Assembly: GCA_029856425.1 (NCBI GenBank)
Contig: JAHQWZ010000026.1
Span: forward strand, 1 to 13,261
DNA length: 13,261 nt
Source: Candidatus Thorarchaeota archaeon
GTDB lineage: Archaea; Asgardarchaeota; Thorarchaeia; Thorarchaeales; Thorarchaeaceae
Direction of reading: 5' to 3'
Shown one piece after another: positions 1-6,673 of this stretch; within the stretch, counting starts at the first letter, position 1, and each line of letters opens with the position of its first letter. A model generated the notes under the pieces. It saw only the letters and a list, made by a program, of their open reading frames with translations. It ran no database searches and was not told the origin of the DNA. Both the position numbers and the translations under genes were made by a program.

Positions 1-1107
1 ACACTGGCCAATGCAGAGAGATATATCACGCCGGAACTCAAGGAAAAGGAAGCTGCTGTCCTTGCAGGCGAGGACAAGATAAGCGCTCTCGAATTTGAGA
101 TCTATGAGAACCTTAGAGGTCAGGTAAGAGATGCGATAGAAGAACTACGGACCAACTCCGAGTCTATAGCTACAGCTGATGTGTTGACATCATTAGCGGA
201 AGTAGCAGTGAACCGGAGATACACCAGGCCTAAGTTGACCGAGGGAACGAGAATAAGAATTGTGGATGGGCGGCATCCCTCTATGGAGATGATACTCGGT
301 GCCAATGAATTCGTTCCCAATAGTGTTGAGATAGGTGATGGGGGCTTTGCGCTTATCATTGTCACAGGACCGAACATGGCTGGAAAGTCGACTTTTATGC
401 GCCAGTGCGCCTTGATTGTGCTCCTCGCCCAGATGGGTTCATTTGTACCTGCAAAGTCTGCGGAGATAGGCTTAGTAGACAGAATCTTCACGCGAGTTGG
501 AGCTTTTGATGATCTCACTGCTCGTCAGTCTACTTTCATGGTTGAGATGATTGAAACCGCCAACATCCTCAACAATGCAACTGAGAGGAGCTTGGTCATA
601 CTAGATGAGATTGGAAGGGGAACATCGACCTACGACGGGATGGCTCTTGCGTGGGCTGTGGCTGAACGAATAGTCCAGATGAAGTCACGAGCAATGTTCG
701 CCACTCACTTCCATCAACTAACAGAGATGGCTAGTACTCATCATGGGGTGAAGAATGTCCATACTCTTGCGAGAGAGTCTGGCGACACAATCATATTTCT
801 TCACAAAGTAGTGGATGGAGGAACAGATAAGAGCTATGGCGTTCAAGTAGCCGCGTTAGCTGGAGTTCCCGAAGAGGTTGTAAAGAGAGCTCGTTCCATG
901 CTCGCAAGGCTGGAGAAAGAGAGCGCTATTGATCTCGGAGATGGCAGCGAATCCTATGAACCTATTCAGACAAGTCTTGAAGCCCTCACTATTGACGACC
1001 CAATTGTCGAGAAGATACGACACATGGACTTGGAGCGAACGACACCTCTCGATGCTCTTGTCAAGCTTAAGGAATTGCAGGACGAGGTCAAAACTCGAGA
1101 AGAGTAG
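1..1107 (+). CDS. mutS: DNA mismatch repair protein MutS, C-terminal part (5' truncated by the window)
   Basis: MutS recognises mismatched or unpaired bases in DNA and, through its ATPase, recruits MutL. The frame is open from base 1, so about 368 residues are present and the N-terminal mismatch-reading domains lie outside; full MutS1 proteins are about 800-900 residues. Numbering from base 1, residues 1-60 are the end of the lever/clamp region (ANAERYITPELKEKE is typical). The ATPase follows: Walker A GPNMAGKST at 123-131, the DDLTARQSTFMVEM segment, Walker B LDEIGRGTST with D202-E203, and the switch His in FATHFHQL at H236. The helix-turn-helix dimer region SYGVQVAALAGVP and the closing TTPLDALVKLKELQDE are also canonical MutS1. 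All key ATPase residues are intact. mutL lies 8.6 kb downstream on the same strand. An ABC exporter gene starts 31 bases after the stop with no visible promoter, so the two may be co-transcribed. Identity is nearly certain. Confidence 0.97.
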   Translation, partial: TLANAERYITPELKEKEAAVLAGEDKISALEFEIYENLRGQVRDAIEELRTNSESIATADVLTSLAEVAVNRRYTRPKLTEGTRIRIVDGRHPSMEMILGANEFVPNSVEIGDGGFALIIVTGPNMAGKSTFMRQCALIVLLAQMGSFVPAKSAEIGLVDRIFTRVGAFDDLTARQSTFMVEMIETANILNNATERSLVILDEIGRGTSTYDGMALAWAVAERIVQMKSRAMFATHFHQLTEMASTHHGVKNVHTLARESGDTIIFLHKVVDGGTDKSYGVQVAALAGVPEEVVKRARSMLARLEKESAIDLGDGSESYEPIQTSLEALTIDDPIVEKIRHMDLERTTPLDALVKLKELQDEVKTREE

Positions 1108-1125
1108 GAAGAAAACAAGTCGTAT

Positions 1126-1130
1126 GGAGG
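1126..1130 (+). promoter_or_regulatory. Shine-Dalgarno site for the first ABC ATPase
   Basis: GGAGG lies 8 bases before the ATG at 1139. It fixes that start and shows that this organism uses Shine-Dalgarno initiation inside transcription units. The 31-base mutS-ATPase gap holds no TATA-like box. Confidence 0.75.
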
Positions 1131-1138
1131 CATAGGAT

Positions 1139-2056
1139 ATGATCCGAGCCATAGAGGTCACGAAGCAGTTTGAGGAAGTTACTGCAGTTGACCATGTTAC
1201 TATTGAGGTTCCCAAAGGAACAATTCTAGGCATGGTCGGTCCTAATGGTGCAGGCAAGACAACGCTTGTACGGATGATGGTAGGCATTCTGCCACCAACA
1301 AGTGGAACCTGCTTTATAGGCGAGAAGCAATCGAACCTGCTTACGGCTGAAGAGCGAGCTCGCACAGGGTACATGACACAGCTCAAGTCACTCTACCCTG
1401 ATCTGACTGCACGTGAGAATCTTGATTTCTTTGCGAAAGCTTATGGTGTCAGAGAGTCTCAGAAAAGGAATGAGTTAATTGCCCAAGCTGCTGAACTGAC
1501 TCAGATAACTGAATCATTGGATCGTACGGTCGATGTACTCAGTGGTGGAACGGTTCAAAGATTGAGCCTTGCCTGCGCAATAGCCCATGATCCCAATGTT
1601 ATATTCTTGGATGAACCGACAGTTGGTGTTAGTCCGGACCTTCGATTGGAATTCTGGGATTACTTCCATAGATTAGCCAAAGAGGGCAAGACAATTTTCA
1701 TGACAACGCATTATCTTGACGAAGCTACTAGATGTGACTCCGTTGCTATGATCTTTGACGGTAGATTGCTTGCTCACGGCCCACCTGAGGAACTCATTAG
1801 TTCACTTCCTCTGGAGAGTACCATATCCGGCATTATAGATCCGGATGATTCTGTACAGCTTAAAAGCGCCCTAGAAAGCATTGCGCCCATTGAAATCAAA
1901 GGCAGGCGTTTCATTGTAACTGCAACTAGTGGTGACGTGAAATTCCTGATATTCGAGGCCTTATCGAAAGAAAGATTTCAGATAAGAAACATAGTTGTAA
2001 GACAACCAGGCCTAGAAGAGGCTTTCACCTACTATGTAAGGAGGGGTCAAGAATGA
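1139..2056 (+). CDS. ABC-2 type transporter, ATP-binding protein
   Basis: This is the cytoplasmic ATPase of an exporter whose membrane partner is the overlapping next gene. The 305 residues contain Walker A GPNGAGKT (34-41), Q-loop Q81, signature LSGGTVQRL (134-142), Walker B IFLDEP with D158-E159, and switch H191 in TTHYLDEA. The last ~90 residues form the accessory domain found in DrrA/CcmA-like ATPases, ending in RQPGLEEAF. One oddity is the D-loop, which reads VGVSP with Ser165 where VGVDP is usual. The start is set by GGAGG 8 bases upstream. The stop overlaps the permease start by four bases (ATGA), which implies translational coupling. The substrate cannot be read from sequence; the family exports drugs, lipids, glycans or peptides. 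Confidence 0.93.
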   Translation: MIRAIEVTKQFEEVTAVDHVTIEVPKGTILGMVGPNGAGKTTLVRMMVGILPPTSGTCFIGEKQSNLLTAEERARTGYMTQLKSLYPDLTARENLDFFAKAYGVRESQKRNELIAQAAELTQITESLDRTVDVLSGGTVQRLSLACAIAHDPNVIFLDEPTVGVSPDLRLEFWDYFHRLAKEGKTIFMTTHYLDEATRCDSVAMIFDGRLLAHGPPEELISSLPLESTISGIIDPDDSVQLKSALESIAPIEIKGRRFIVTATSGDVKFLIFEALSKERFQIRNIVVRQPGLEEAFTYYVRRGQE

Positions 2057-3543
2057 GCGGCAAGATCAGCTCTCATCGTATTGGCACTGTTATACGAAGG
2101 ATCTTCCGCCAGATCCGTCGAGATCGACCAACCCTTGGCCTTTTGCTAATTGCACCTCTTCTTATTACAATTTTATGGTCATTCATACTAACGGGAGCTG
2201 TTTCGAACGTACCAACAGCTGTGTGCGTTCAGGATGATCCTCTAGAAAACAGCCTTGGCACAACGATGTCCTCCCTATTCGAAGATCATCTAAATGTAAC
2301 TGTCTTTCAAAGGTCTCGTGCTGATGCCTTTGATGAACTTGGGGAATCAATTCAAGCTGTTCTCCTCATGCCTTTCAATCTTACAGAGGGGCTCCTAAAG
2401 GGAGGGAATGTCACTCTCGACCTGTACATCAATGTCACTAGTGAAGTAGAGGCTAATTTCATAATGGCAGTGATAGGAAATGTGACTACGCAAGCTGCGG
2501 GTGAAGTGTTTGGAAGCAGAGGAATTCAAATGGAGCGTAACGTTACGTTCACAATACCACTTCCGCCCAGTCCATTCGATCTATCATTCAACCTTTCTTT
2601 AGTCAATGAAGATATCGGATTCATCGCCACGATAGGTGAAATCTTTGAAGAAATCTTGTCCGAGAACGGAAACGTATCAGTCATAACTTGTGATAGCCGT
2701 GAGGCAGTTGTTCAGTCGCTTGAAAACCGATCTGCAATAGCGGGCGTCTATATAGGTGACGACTTCACATCGACTACGATCAATGGCGATGACCAGCCCA
2801 TCGAGTTGTTCATAAATGGCATTCAGACTGCTGAAGCTGCGTCAGCATTAGCTGCAGTTCAGAAGGCGCTATCCGATTCAATAGCACAGGCCTTCGGACG
2901 GGAAAGTGAAGCCAGTGTAAGCGTTGCATACATTTATGGAAAAGCTGGAATTTCGATGATCGAAATTATGGGTCCAGCGATTATTGGATTTATGGGCGTA
3001 TTCTTTGGTTTCCTAATACCAGGTATCTTCTTCTTACGAGAGAGGCAACAAGGCACTCTTGAGAGAATGCAATGTACTCCACTGACGGATCTCGAGATTG
3101 TACTCGGGTATTCAATTGCGTTCATTGGAGTACTCCTAGTTCAGACAACAGTCATTAGCACAGTTGTGCTATACCTCTCTCCACAATTGCTTTCATCCAT
3201 CTTGACGCTGATTCCGTTGGTAGTTTTGCTAGCTATGGGATCCGTCACACTTGCCATTGCAATTTCGTATCGAATGAGGAATGAACTGCAGGTCATACAG
3301 TCCATTCTTGTCTTCATCCTACCCCAGATGTTTCTATCCGGGCTTCTTTTCCCCTTAAGCCAATTGCCAACATATATTGCCATGATCCCATACATCTTCC
3401 CCCTCACATATTATGCAGAAGCAGCCAGAGCCGTTGCGTTCTACAATGCCACGCTCCTAGATGAGATTATACCAGTGATAATCCTGGTGTTATATTGTGT
3501 ACTTGGCATAGCAGCATCTGTAGTCAAACGATCAGAGAAGTAA
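2053..3543 (+). CDS. ABC-2 type transporter permease with duplicated outer domain
   Basis: This is the membrane subunit paired with the preceding ATPase. The 496 residues begin with a basic cytoplasmic stretch and one membrane helix (about 27-50). A large hydrophilic domain (about 51-300) follows, then a C-terminal bundle of about five or six helices (about 305-325, 346-374, 382-405, 414-435, 439-455, 471-490) with the ABC-2 linker RERQQGTLERMQCTPL (329-344). This is the YhgE/Pip or DrrB-like ABC-2 layout. The outer domain appears to hold two copies of the same fold (about 72-154 and 193-282). It also carries nine N-X-S/T sequons at N81, 109, 119, 127, 143, 163, 180, 207 and 225; a tenth is at N465. 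A GGAGGGG Shine-Dalgarno site ends 6 bases before the ATG. Substrate is unknown; the large ectodomain suggests contact with an extracellular or envelope partner. Confidence 0.9.
   Translation: MSGKISSHRIGTVIRRIFRQIRRDRPTLGLLLIAPLLITILWSFILTGAVSNVPTAVCVQDDPLENSLGTTMSSLFEDHLNVTVFQRSRADAFDELGESIQAVLLMPFNLTEGLLKGGNVTLDLYINVTSEVEANFIMAVIGNVTTQAAGEVFGSRGIQMERNVTFTIPLPPSPFDLSFNLSLVNEDIGFIATIGEIFEEILSENGNVSVITCDSREAVVQSLENRSAIAGVYIGDDFTSTTINGDDQPIELFINGIQTAEAASALAAVQKALSDSIAQAFGRESEASVSVAYIYGKAGISMIEIMGPAIIGFMGVFFGFLIPGIFFLRERQQGTLERMQCTPLTDLEIVLGYSIAFIGVLLVQTTVISTVVLYLSPQLLSSILTLIPLVVLLAMGSVTLAIAISYRMRNELQVIQSILVFILPQMFLSGLLFPLSQLPTYIAMIPYIFPLTYYAEAARAVAFYNATLLDEIIPVIILVLYCVLGIAASVVKRSEK
2266..2898 (+). 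repeat. Tandem duplicated ectodomain coded within the permease gene
   Basis: Two diverged protein-level repeats sit in the outer domain, roughly residues 72-154 and 193-282. Shared landmarks in the same order are LFEDHL / IFEEIL, NVTVF / NVSVI, an Ala-Val segment after an Asp or Arg, AVLLMPF / AGVYIGDDF, LDLYIN / IELFING, an EA or EAA helix start, and a final VFG / AFG. The match is by eye at protein level; DNA identity is low, so the duplication is old. Confidence 0.6.
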
Positions 3544-3545
3544 AG

Positions 3546-3585
3546 CCTAATGGAATCTACGCAATGCTTGCGCTGGTCCGTTAGG
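3546..3585 (+). terminator. Nested hairpin just after the permease stop
   Basis: Outer arms CCTAATGG (3546-3553) and CCGTTAGG (3578-3585) pair over 8 bases with one G-T wobble. Inside them CGCAA (3560-3564) and TTGCG (3568-3572) form a perfect 5-base stem with a 3-base loop. The structure starts 3 bases after the TAA and is followed by AT-rich TTATATTATC. It could be a transcription end or a 3' mRNA stabiliser. It lacks the long T run of a bacterial terminator. Confidence 0.4.
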
Positions 3586-3618
3586 TTATATTATCAAATG
3601 AAAAAATAGCTCAAGCGT

Positions 3619-3652
3619 GGTCAATGTTTCTTGACTTGCTGGTCAAGGTTGA
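3619..3652 (+). promoter_or_regulatory. Candidate operator: repeated TCAA/TTGA elements before the regulator promoter
   Basis: GGTCAA occurs at 3619-3624 and again at 3641-3646, exactly 22 bases apart, which is about two helical turns. Each copy has an inverted partner: TCAA N6 TTGA at 3621-3634 and TCAA GG TTGA at 3643-3652. The cluster ends 3 bases before the TATA-like box of the operon headed by a winged-helix regulator. That placement suits autoregulation, which is an inference from position and symmetry only. Confidence 0.35.
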
Positions 3653-3655
3653 TAG

Positions 3656-3664
3656 AATAATATA
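3656..3664 (+). promoter_or_regulatory. TATA-like box for the regulator/second ABC operon
   Basis: AATAATATA is centred about 33 bases before the ATG at 3694. With the usual archaeal spacing of about 25 bases, transcription would start near 3686-3690, giving a leaderless or almost leaderless mRNA. No Shine-Dalgarno precedes the ATG, which agrees with this. Confidence 0.55.
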
Positions 3665-3693
3665 CAACTTTACCAAGTCATACGTGATGATAA

Positions 3694-4146
3694 ATGAACT
3701 CGGATGAAGTGTTTGATGCAATCTCCCACCCAATGAGAGTAGAAATCTTAAGAGAACTAGCTAAGGGTCCTAGAGGCTTTGCAGACCTGAAACGCAAGCT
3801 GAAGATAGATAGCAGCGGTCTGCTGGATTTCCATTTGAAGAAGATGTCAAGCATAGTCACTACCAATGCGGAAGGATTGTATGTTCTGAATGACCGGGGC
3901 TTTGCTGCTGTTCAAGCAATTGATGTTGTTTCGAGATATGGATGGCAACGAAGAGCGTACTTCATCAACATGGGTATGTATATCGTGATGAATGTGTACT
4001 TGTTTCTGACCATCCAGCATTGGGCAATTCTCATTGTGTTTGGCGTATGGACTGCTTGGATTGTGTTCTATAGCTATTGGACATTCATCAAACGCAGAGT
4101 CCGACTAAGAGATAATGGCCAGTCAAAGACAAGTTTGGAGAGATAA
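3694..4146 (+). CDS. Winged-helix (ArsR-like) regulator with two C-terminal membrane helices
   Basis: This is a 150-residue protein. Residues 4-50 form a helix-turn-helix of the ArsR/DUF7347-like type (FDAISHPMRVEILRELAKG then FADLKRKLKI and LLDFHLKKM), and 52-72 form the wing. After YGWQRR come two hydrophobic segments (about 88-107 and 109-131) ending in basic KRRVRLR, so the DNA-binding domain is probably held at the inner face of the membrane. The start is well fixed: an in-frame TAA directly precedes the ATG and the TATA-like box sits 30 bases upstream. The next gene, an ABC ATPase, starts 5 bases after the stop, so the regulator heads the exporter operon. It likely controls its own operon, perhaps in response to a membrane-borne signal or to the exporter itself; that role is inferred. 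No metal-binding Cys motif is visible. Confidence 0.82.
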   Translation: MNSDEVFDAISHPMRVEILRELAKGPRGFADLKRKLKIDSSGLLDFHLKKMSSIVTTNAEGLYVLNDRGFAAVQAIDVVSRYGWQRRAYFINMGMYIVMNVYLFLTIQHWAILIVFGVWTAWIVFYSYWTFIKRRVRLRDNGQSKTSLER

Positions 4147-4150
4147 TGAA

Positions 4151-4933
4151 ATGTCAGAAGCAGTAAAGATTGTAAATTTGGTGAAATCATATGGCAACCT
4201 CGTCGCTGTGAACGATGTTTCCTTCGATGTTAAGGAAGGAGAGATATTTGGAATCCTTGGACCTAATGGAGCTGGAAAGACGACTGCAATCAAAGTCCTA
4301 ATGGGACTGCTTGATCCAGACTCTGGCTCAGCAGAGGTCTTTGGAATCAGTTCCAGTGAGGATCCTATTGGCGTCAAACGCATTGTTGGATATGTGCCTG
4401 AAGAACAGCAGCTCTATGAATCTCTGACACCCAGAGAGATGTTTGAGTTCATAGCTTCGGTAAGAGAACTTCCAGAAGAGAAAGCAAGCAAGCGAGTTGC
4501 TGAGTTTGTACATGCACTAGACTTTGAGAAGTATTATGATTCGATGGTAGTAACTCTTTCTCAGGGTAATAAGCAGAAAGCCATGCTAATTGCAGCTCTA
4601 CTTCACAAACCCAAGCTCCTGATTTTAGATGAACCGTTCTCTGGGCTTGACGTCCGTACTGCTTCGATTATGAAGGACGTCATTAAGATTCACACTGAAA
4701 ATGGAGGCTCCGTCTTACTGAGCACACACATCATGGAAGTCGCTGAGGCAATGTGTGATCGAGTGGGAATCCTTGACGAGGGCAAACTAGTTGCAGTGGG
4801 CACACTTGAAGAGCTACGAGATGTCTCACAGAGAGAGGGTGCAACTCTGGAGAATGTTTTCCTCGCCTTAACTGAACAAGAGGATGAAGTACGCGAGGGC
4901 ATTGATCAGCTGAGGGAGGCCCTTGCAAAGTGA
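4151..4933 (+). CDS. ABC-2 type transporter, ATP-binding protein (second system)
   Basis: This is the ATPase of the second exporter, 260 residues from the ATG at 4151. Motifs are Walker A GPNGAGKT (37-44), Q-loop at Q86/Q87 in YVPEEQQLY, signature LSQGNKQK (136-143), Walker B LILDEP with D160-E161, D-loop SGLDV, and switch H193 in LSTHIMEVAE. The short C-terminal tail is acidic, then helical. An in-frame ATG at 4115 would overlap the regulator gene, but GGAGAG 8-10 bases before 4151 and the family N-terminus (KIVNLVKSYG right after the start) favour 4151. Its final TGA overlaps the permease GTG (GTGA), so the two are coupled. It differs clearly from the ATPase at 1139, so it is a separate exporter and not a recent duplicate. 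Substrate is unknown. Confidence 0.92.
   Translation: MSEAVKIVNLVKSYGNLVAVNDVSFDVKEGEIFGILGPNGAGKTTAIKVLMGLLDPDSGSAEVFGISSSEDPIGVKRIVGYVPEEQQLYESLTPREMFEFIASVRELPEEKASKRVAEFVHALDFEKYYDSMVVTLSQGNKQKAMLIAALLHKPKLLILDEPFSGLDVRTASIMKDVIKIHTENGGSVLLSTHIMEVAEAMCDRVGILDEGKLVAVGTLEELRDVSQREGATLENVFLALTEQEDEVREGIDQLREALAK
4916..4920 (+). promoter_or_regulatory. Shine-Dalgarno site deciding a GTG start
   Basis: GGAGG ends 9 bases before the GTG at 4930, inside the end of the ATPase gene. It supports the GTG over the in-frame ATG at 5002, whose only nearby GGAG abuts the codon. Confidence 0.65.
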
Positions 4934-6573
4934 GATTCTCAGAGCGGTGGAAACTTGCAGGAATCATATCAGCAGAGGTGAGGTTCAAGGGCTATCTGGA
5001 GATGAATCCATCTAACCTTGCAAGAGTGAAAGAGAATCCTGGGAAGATCGCTCGGAGTATCAAGTCTAACAGCCGTTTTAGCACTTTCATAACAACTGCT
5101 CTCATATTCTCACTCTCAGTCCTAACGGCAGTTATGGCCTTTGTAGATGACTCCATCGGAGTTCCCCAAACTCGCTTGGCTGTGGGGCTTTCAATTTTCC
5201 TCGTACTCAGCTTCGTGTTGTTGATTTTCCTCAATCTATCTGTGACCACTGGTTTCTTCACGGCTGACGTAATCAGTTTCCCTGCAACGCTTCCATTAAG
5301 TAAAAAGGATCTCGATGAGCTGTCACTTCTTGCGTTCATCAGGGTGTTCATCGCGCCAACAATATTGATTCTCACTATCTTTCCGATCATCACGCTTCTT
5401 GCAATAGGACCAGGTCCTGCTCTCGTGGCACTCGCAGGGTGCGCTGCAACAGTTTCCATCTCGATAGGTGCATTAACAAAGATGTCCATATGGTTTCGAA
5501 AGAAGTCTCATCAGGTCGACGGTTCCAGAATGAATACGTTGGTCAGAGTGTCAGCATCCTTGGGTCTGGCACTTGGAATGGTCGTTGCATTTAGTATGGG
5601 AAGCTGGCTGCCTTCTTTGATTCATTTCATTGCAGATCTATCTACTGGAATGGGTACTCAAGGATCCTCGGTTCTAGCGCTATTGTTTCCGTTCTCGTTT
5701 GGATTCTTGGCATCTGCAGTGCAGTTTGGGCTTGGGCTCCCCTATGCCACCATTCTAGCTGCTGTAGGCGCCTCAGTCATGTATGCAGGGGTGGCAATCA
5801 TATCTTACCGGCGAACAGGTAGTGCACTCCAGCAAATCAGCGTGGGAGGAGTGTCAACGAAAAGGACCCTAGAGCTTCGTGATGTCACTCTGAGTACAAA
5901 AACGGTTCTCAAGTCAATCATTAGTAAAGACCTCAAGCTTGCAACACGAAATATTGGTTCTTCGTTTATATTCATCATCCCGCTATTCCTTGCCGTCTTC
6001 CTCTTTCCAATGATGGCAGGCTGGTCTGAGTCGGAGGCATTACGAAGTCTCACGGCTCTCGTTTCCGTCGAATATGGCAACTTCTTTGCTGGAATTACAA
6101 TTATCTCAGTCATGATGTTTGACACTCAAGGGGCGTCAATTCAGGCAGGACTGCCCATCAGATCAAGGAAGATGCTGAATGCCAAGGTTGCTATGGCCAT
6201 GTTTCCTTATGTGGGATCAATGATATTGATCTCTATTCTCCTGTCATTGTTTCCATTGACATCACCTCTGATACCTCTCATTCCATTGGTTCAGATTCCT
6301 TGTGGATATACCGTCGCACTAGCTGTAGGCGCTTTCACCTATTGGAAACGAGGTGGTGGTCGCGCTGTGTCCATTAGCGTGGTGGCAGACTCTGGTATGA
6401 CCTTTCTTGCTGCAATCATGGGAGCATTAATCGGAATAGTACCACTAGTGGGTTACGGGGCAGCAATGATCCTCACGGGGAATCACATAATCAGTCTGGC
6501 CACTCAGGTTCTAGTGATGATAGTGGAGCTTGTCCTGGTTCGAAGCCAAGTGCCCAAGTTGTTGAAGGATTGA
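4930..6573 (+). CDS. Large ABC-2-like multi-pass permease (second system)
   Basis: A 547-residue membrane protein begins at a GTG that overlaps the ATPase stop by four bases. About 49 hydrophilic, basic residues come first, then roughly a dozen hydrophobic segments in two halves. Each half contains an ABC-2 coupling motif near the cytoplasmic face: LPLSKKDLD at about 121-129 and LPIRSRKML at about 408-416. A hydrophilic link (about 290-335) joins the halves. The two-fold layout suggests an internally duplicated permease, so a single polypeptide with the ATPase dimer could form the whole exporter. No signal peptide or large outer domain is visible, unlike the permease at 2053. Identification as the partner of the ATPase rests on coupling and fold pattern; the substrate cannot be told. 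Confidence 0.82.
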   Translation: MRFSERWKLAGIISAEVRFKGYLEMNPSNLARVKENPGKIARSIKSNSRFSTFITTALIFSLSVLTAVMAFVDDSIGVPQTRLAVGLSIFLVLSFVLLIFLNLSVTTGFFTADVISFPATLPLSKKDLDELSLLAFIRVFIAPTILILTIFPIITLLAIGPGPALVALAGCAATVSISIGALTKMSIWFRKKSHQVDGSRMNTLVRVSASLGLALGMVVAFSMGSWLPSLIHFIADLSTGMGTQGSSVLALLFPFSFGFLASAVQFGLGLPYATILAAVGASVMYAGVAIISYRRTGSALQQISVGGVSTKRTLELRDVTLSTKTVLKSIISKDLKLATRNIGSSFIFIIPLFLAVFLFPMMAGWSESEALRSLTALVSVEYGNFFAGITIISVMMFDTQGASIQAGLPIRSRKMLNAKVAMAMFPYVGSMILISILLSLFPLTSPLIPLIPLVQIPCGYTVALAVGAFTYWKRGGGRAVSISVVADSGMTFLAAIMGALIGIVPLVGYGAAMILTGNHIISLATQVLVMIVELVLVRSQVPKLLKD

Positions 6574-6598
6574 TTCGTTTAGCTGCACTTGGCGAAGC

Positions 6599-6606
6599 TT
6601 AAAATA
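6599..6606 (+). promoter_or_regulatory. TATA-like box upstream of rpe
   Basis: TTAAAATA follows a purine-rich CGAAGC that could serve as a BRE. The predicted start of transcription is near 6627-6630, which would put the TTCG hairpin at the very 5' end of the mRNA. Confidence 0.45.
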
Positions 6607-6608
6607 CG

Positions 6609-6654
6609 TGGACTCAGGCCAGTCCAATGACGCTGCATTCGTGCAGCGTGAGTC
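6609..6654 (+). promoter_or_regulatory. Two adjacent perfect hairpins before rpe
   Basis: Hairpin 1 pairs TGGACT (6609-6614) with AGTCCA (6621-6626) around the loop CAGGCC. Hairpin 2 pairs ACGCTGCA (6630-6637) with TGCAGCGT (6642-6649) around the tetraloop TTCG, 8 perfect base pairs. An alternative outer pairing joins GACTC (6611-6615) to GAGTC (6650-6654), which would break hairpin 1, so two folds are possible. The stretch lies between the permease stop and the rpe start and could be a terminator for the exporter operon, an rpe leader element, or a palindromic operator. Confidence 0.5.
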
Positions 6655-6673
6655 ATCTCTGGATGAATGGACG

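Noticed and set aside
3586..3593. TTATATTA as the main promoter of the regulator operon
   Set aside because: It is about 100 bases upstream of the start and adjoins the nested hairpin. The AATAATATA at 3656 is better spaced, though a second promoter cannot be excluded.
4115..4150. An earlier ATG for the second ABC ATPase
   Set aside because: It overlaps the regulator's coding end and adds 12 non-family residues. ATG 4151 has GGAGAG at proper spacing.
1139..4933. The two ABC exporters as a recent tandem duplication
   Set aside because: The ATPases differ in signature (LSGGT versus LSQGN), D-loop and C-terminal domain, and the permeases have different architectures.
6608..6673. A 22-residue N-terminal extension of ribulose-phosphate epimerase from GTG 6608
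   Set aside because: It would be read from the hairpin region, and the predicted transcription start lies downstream of the GTG. The family begins at KPLLAPSILS, matching ATG 6674.
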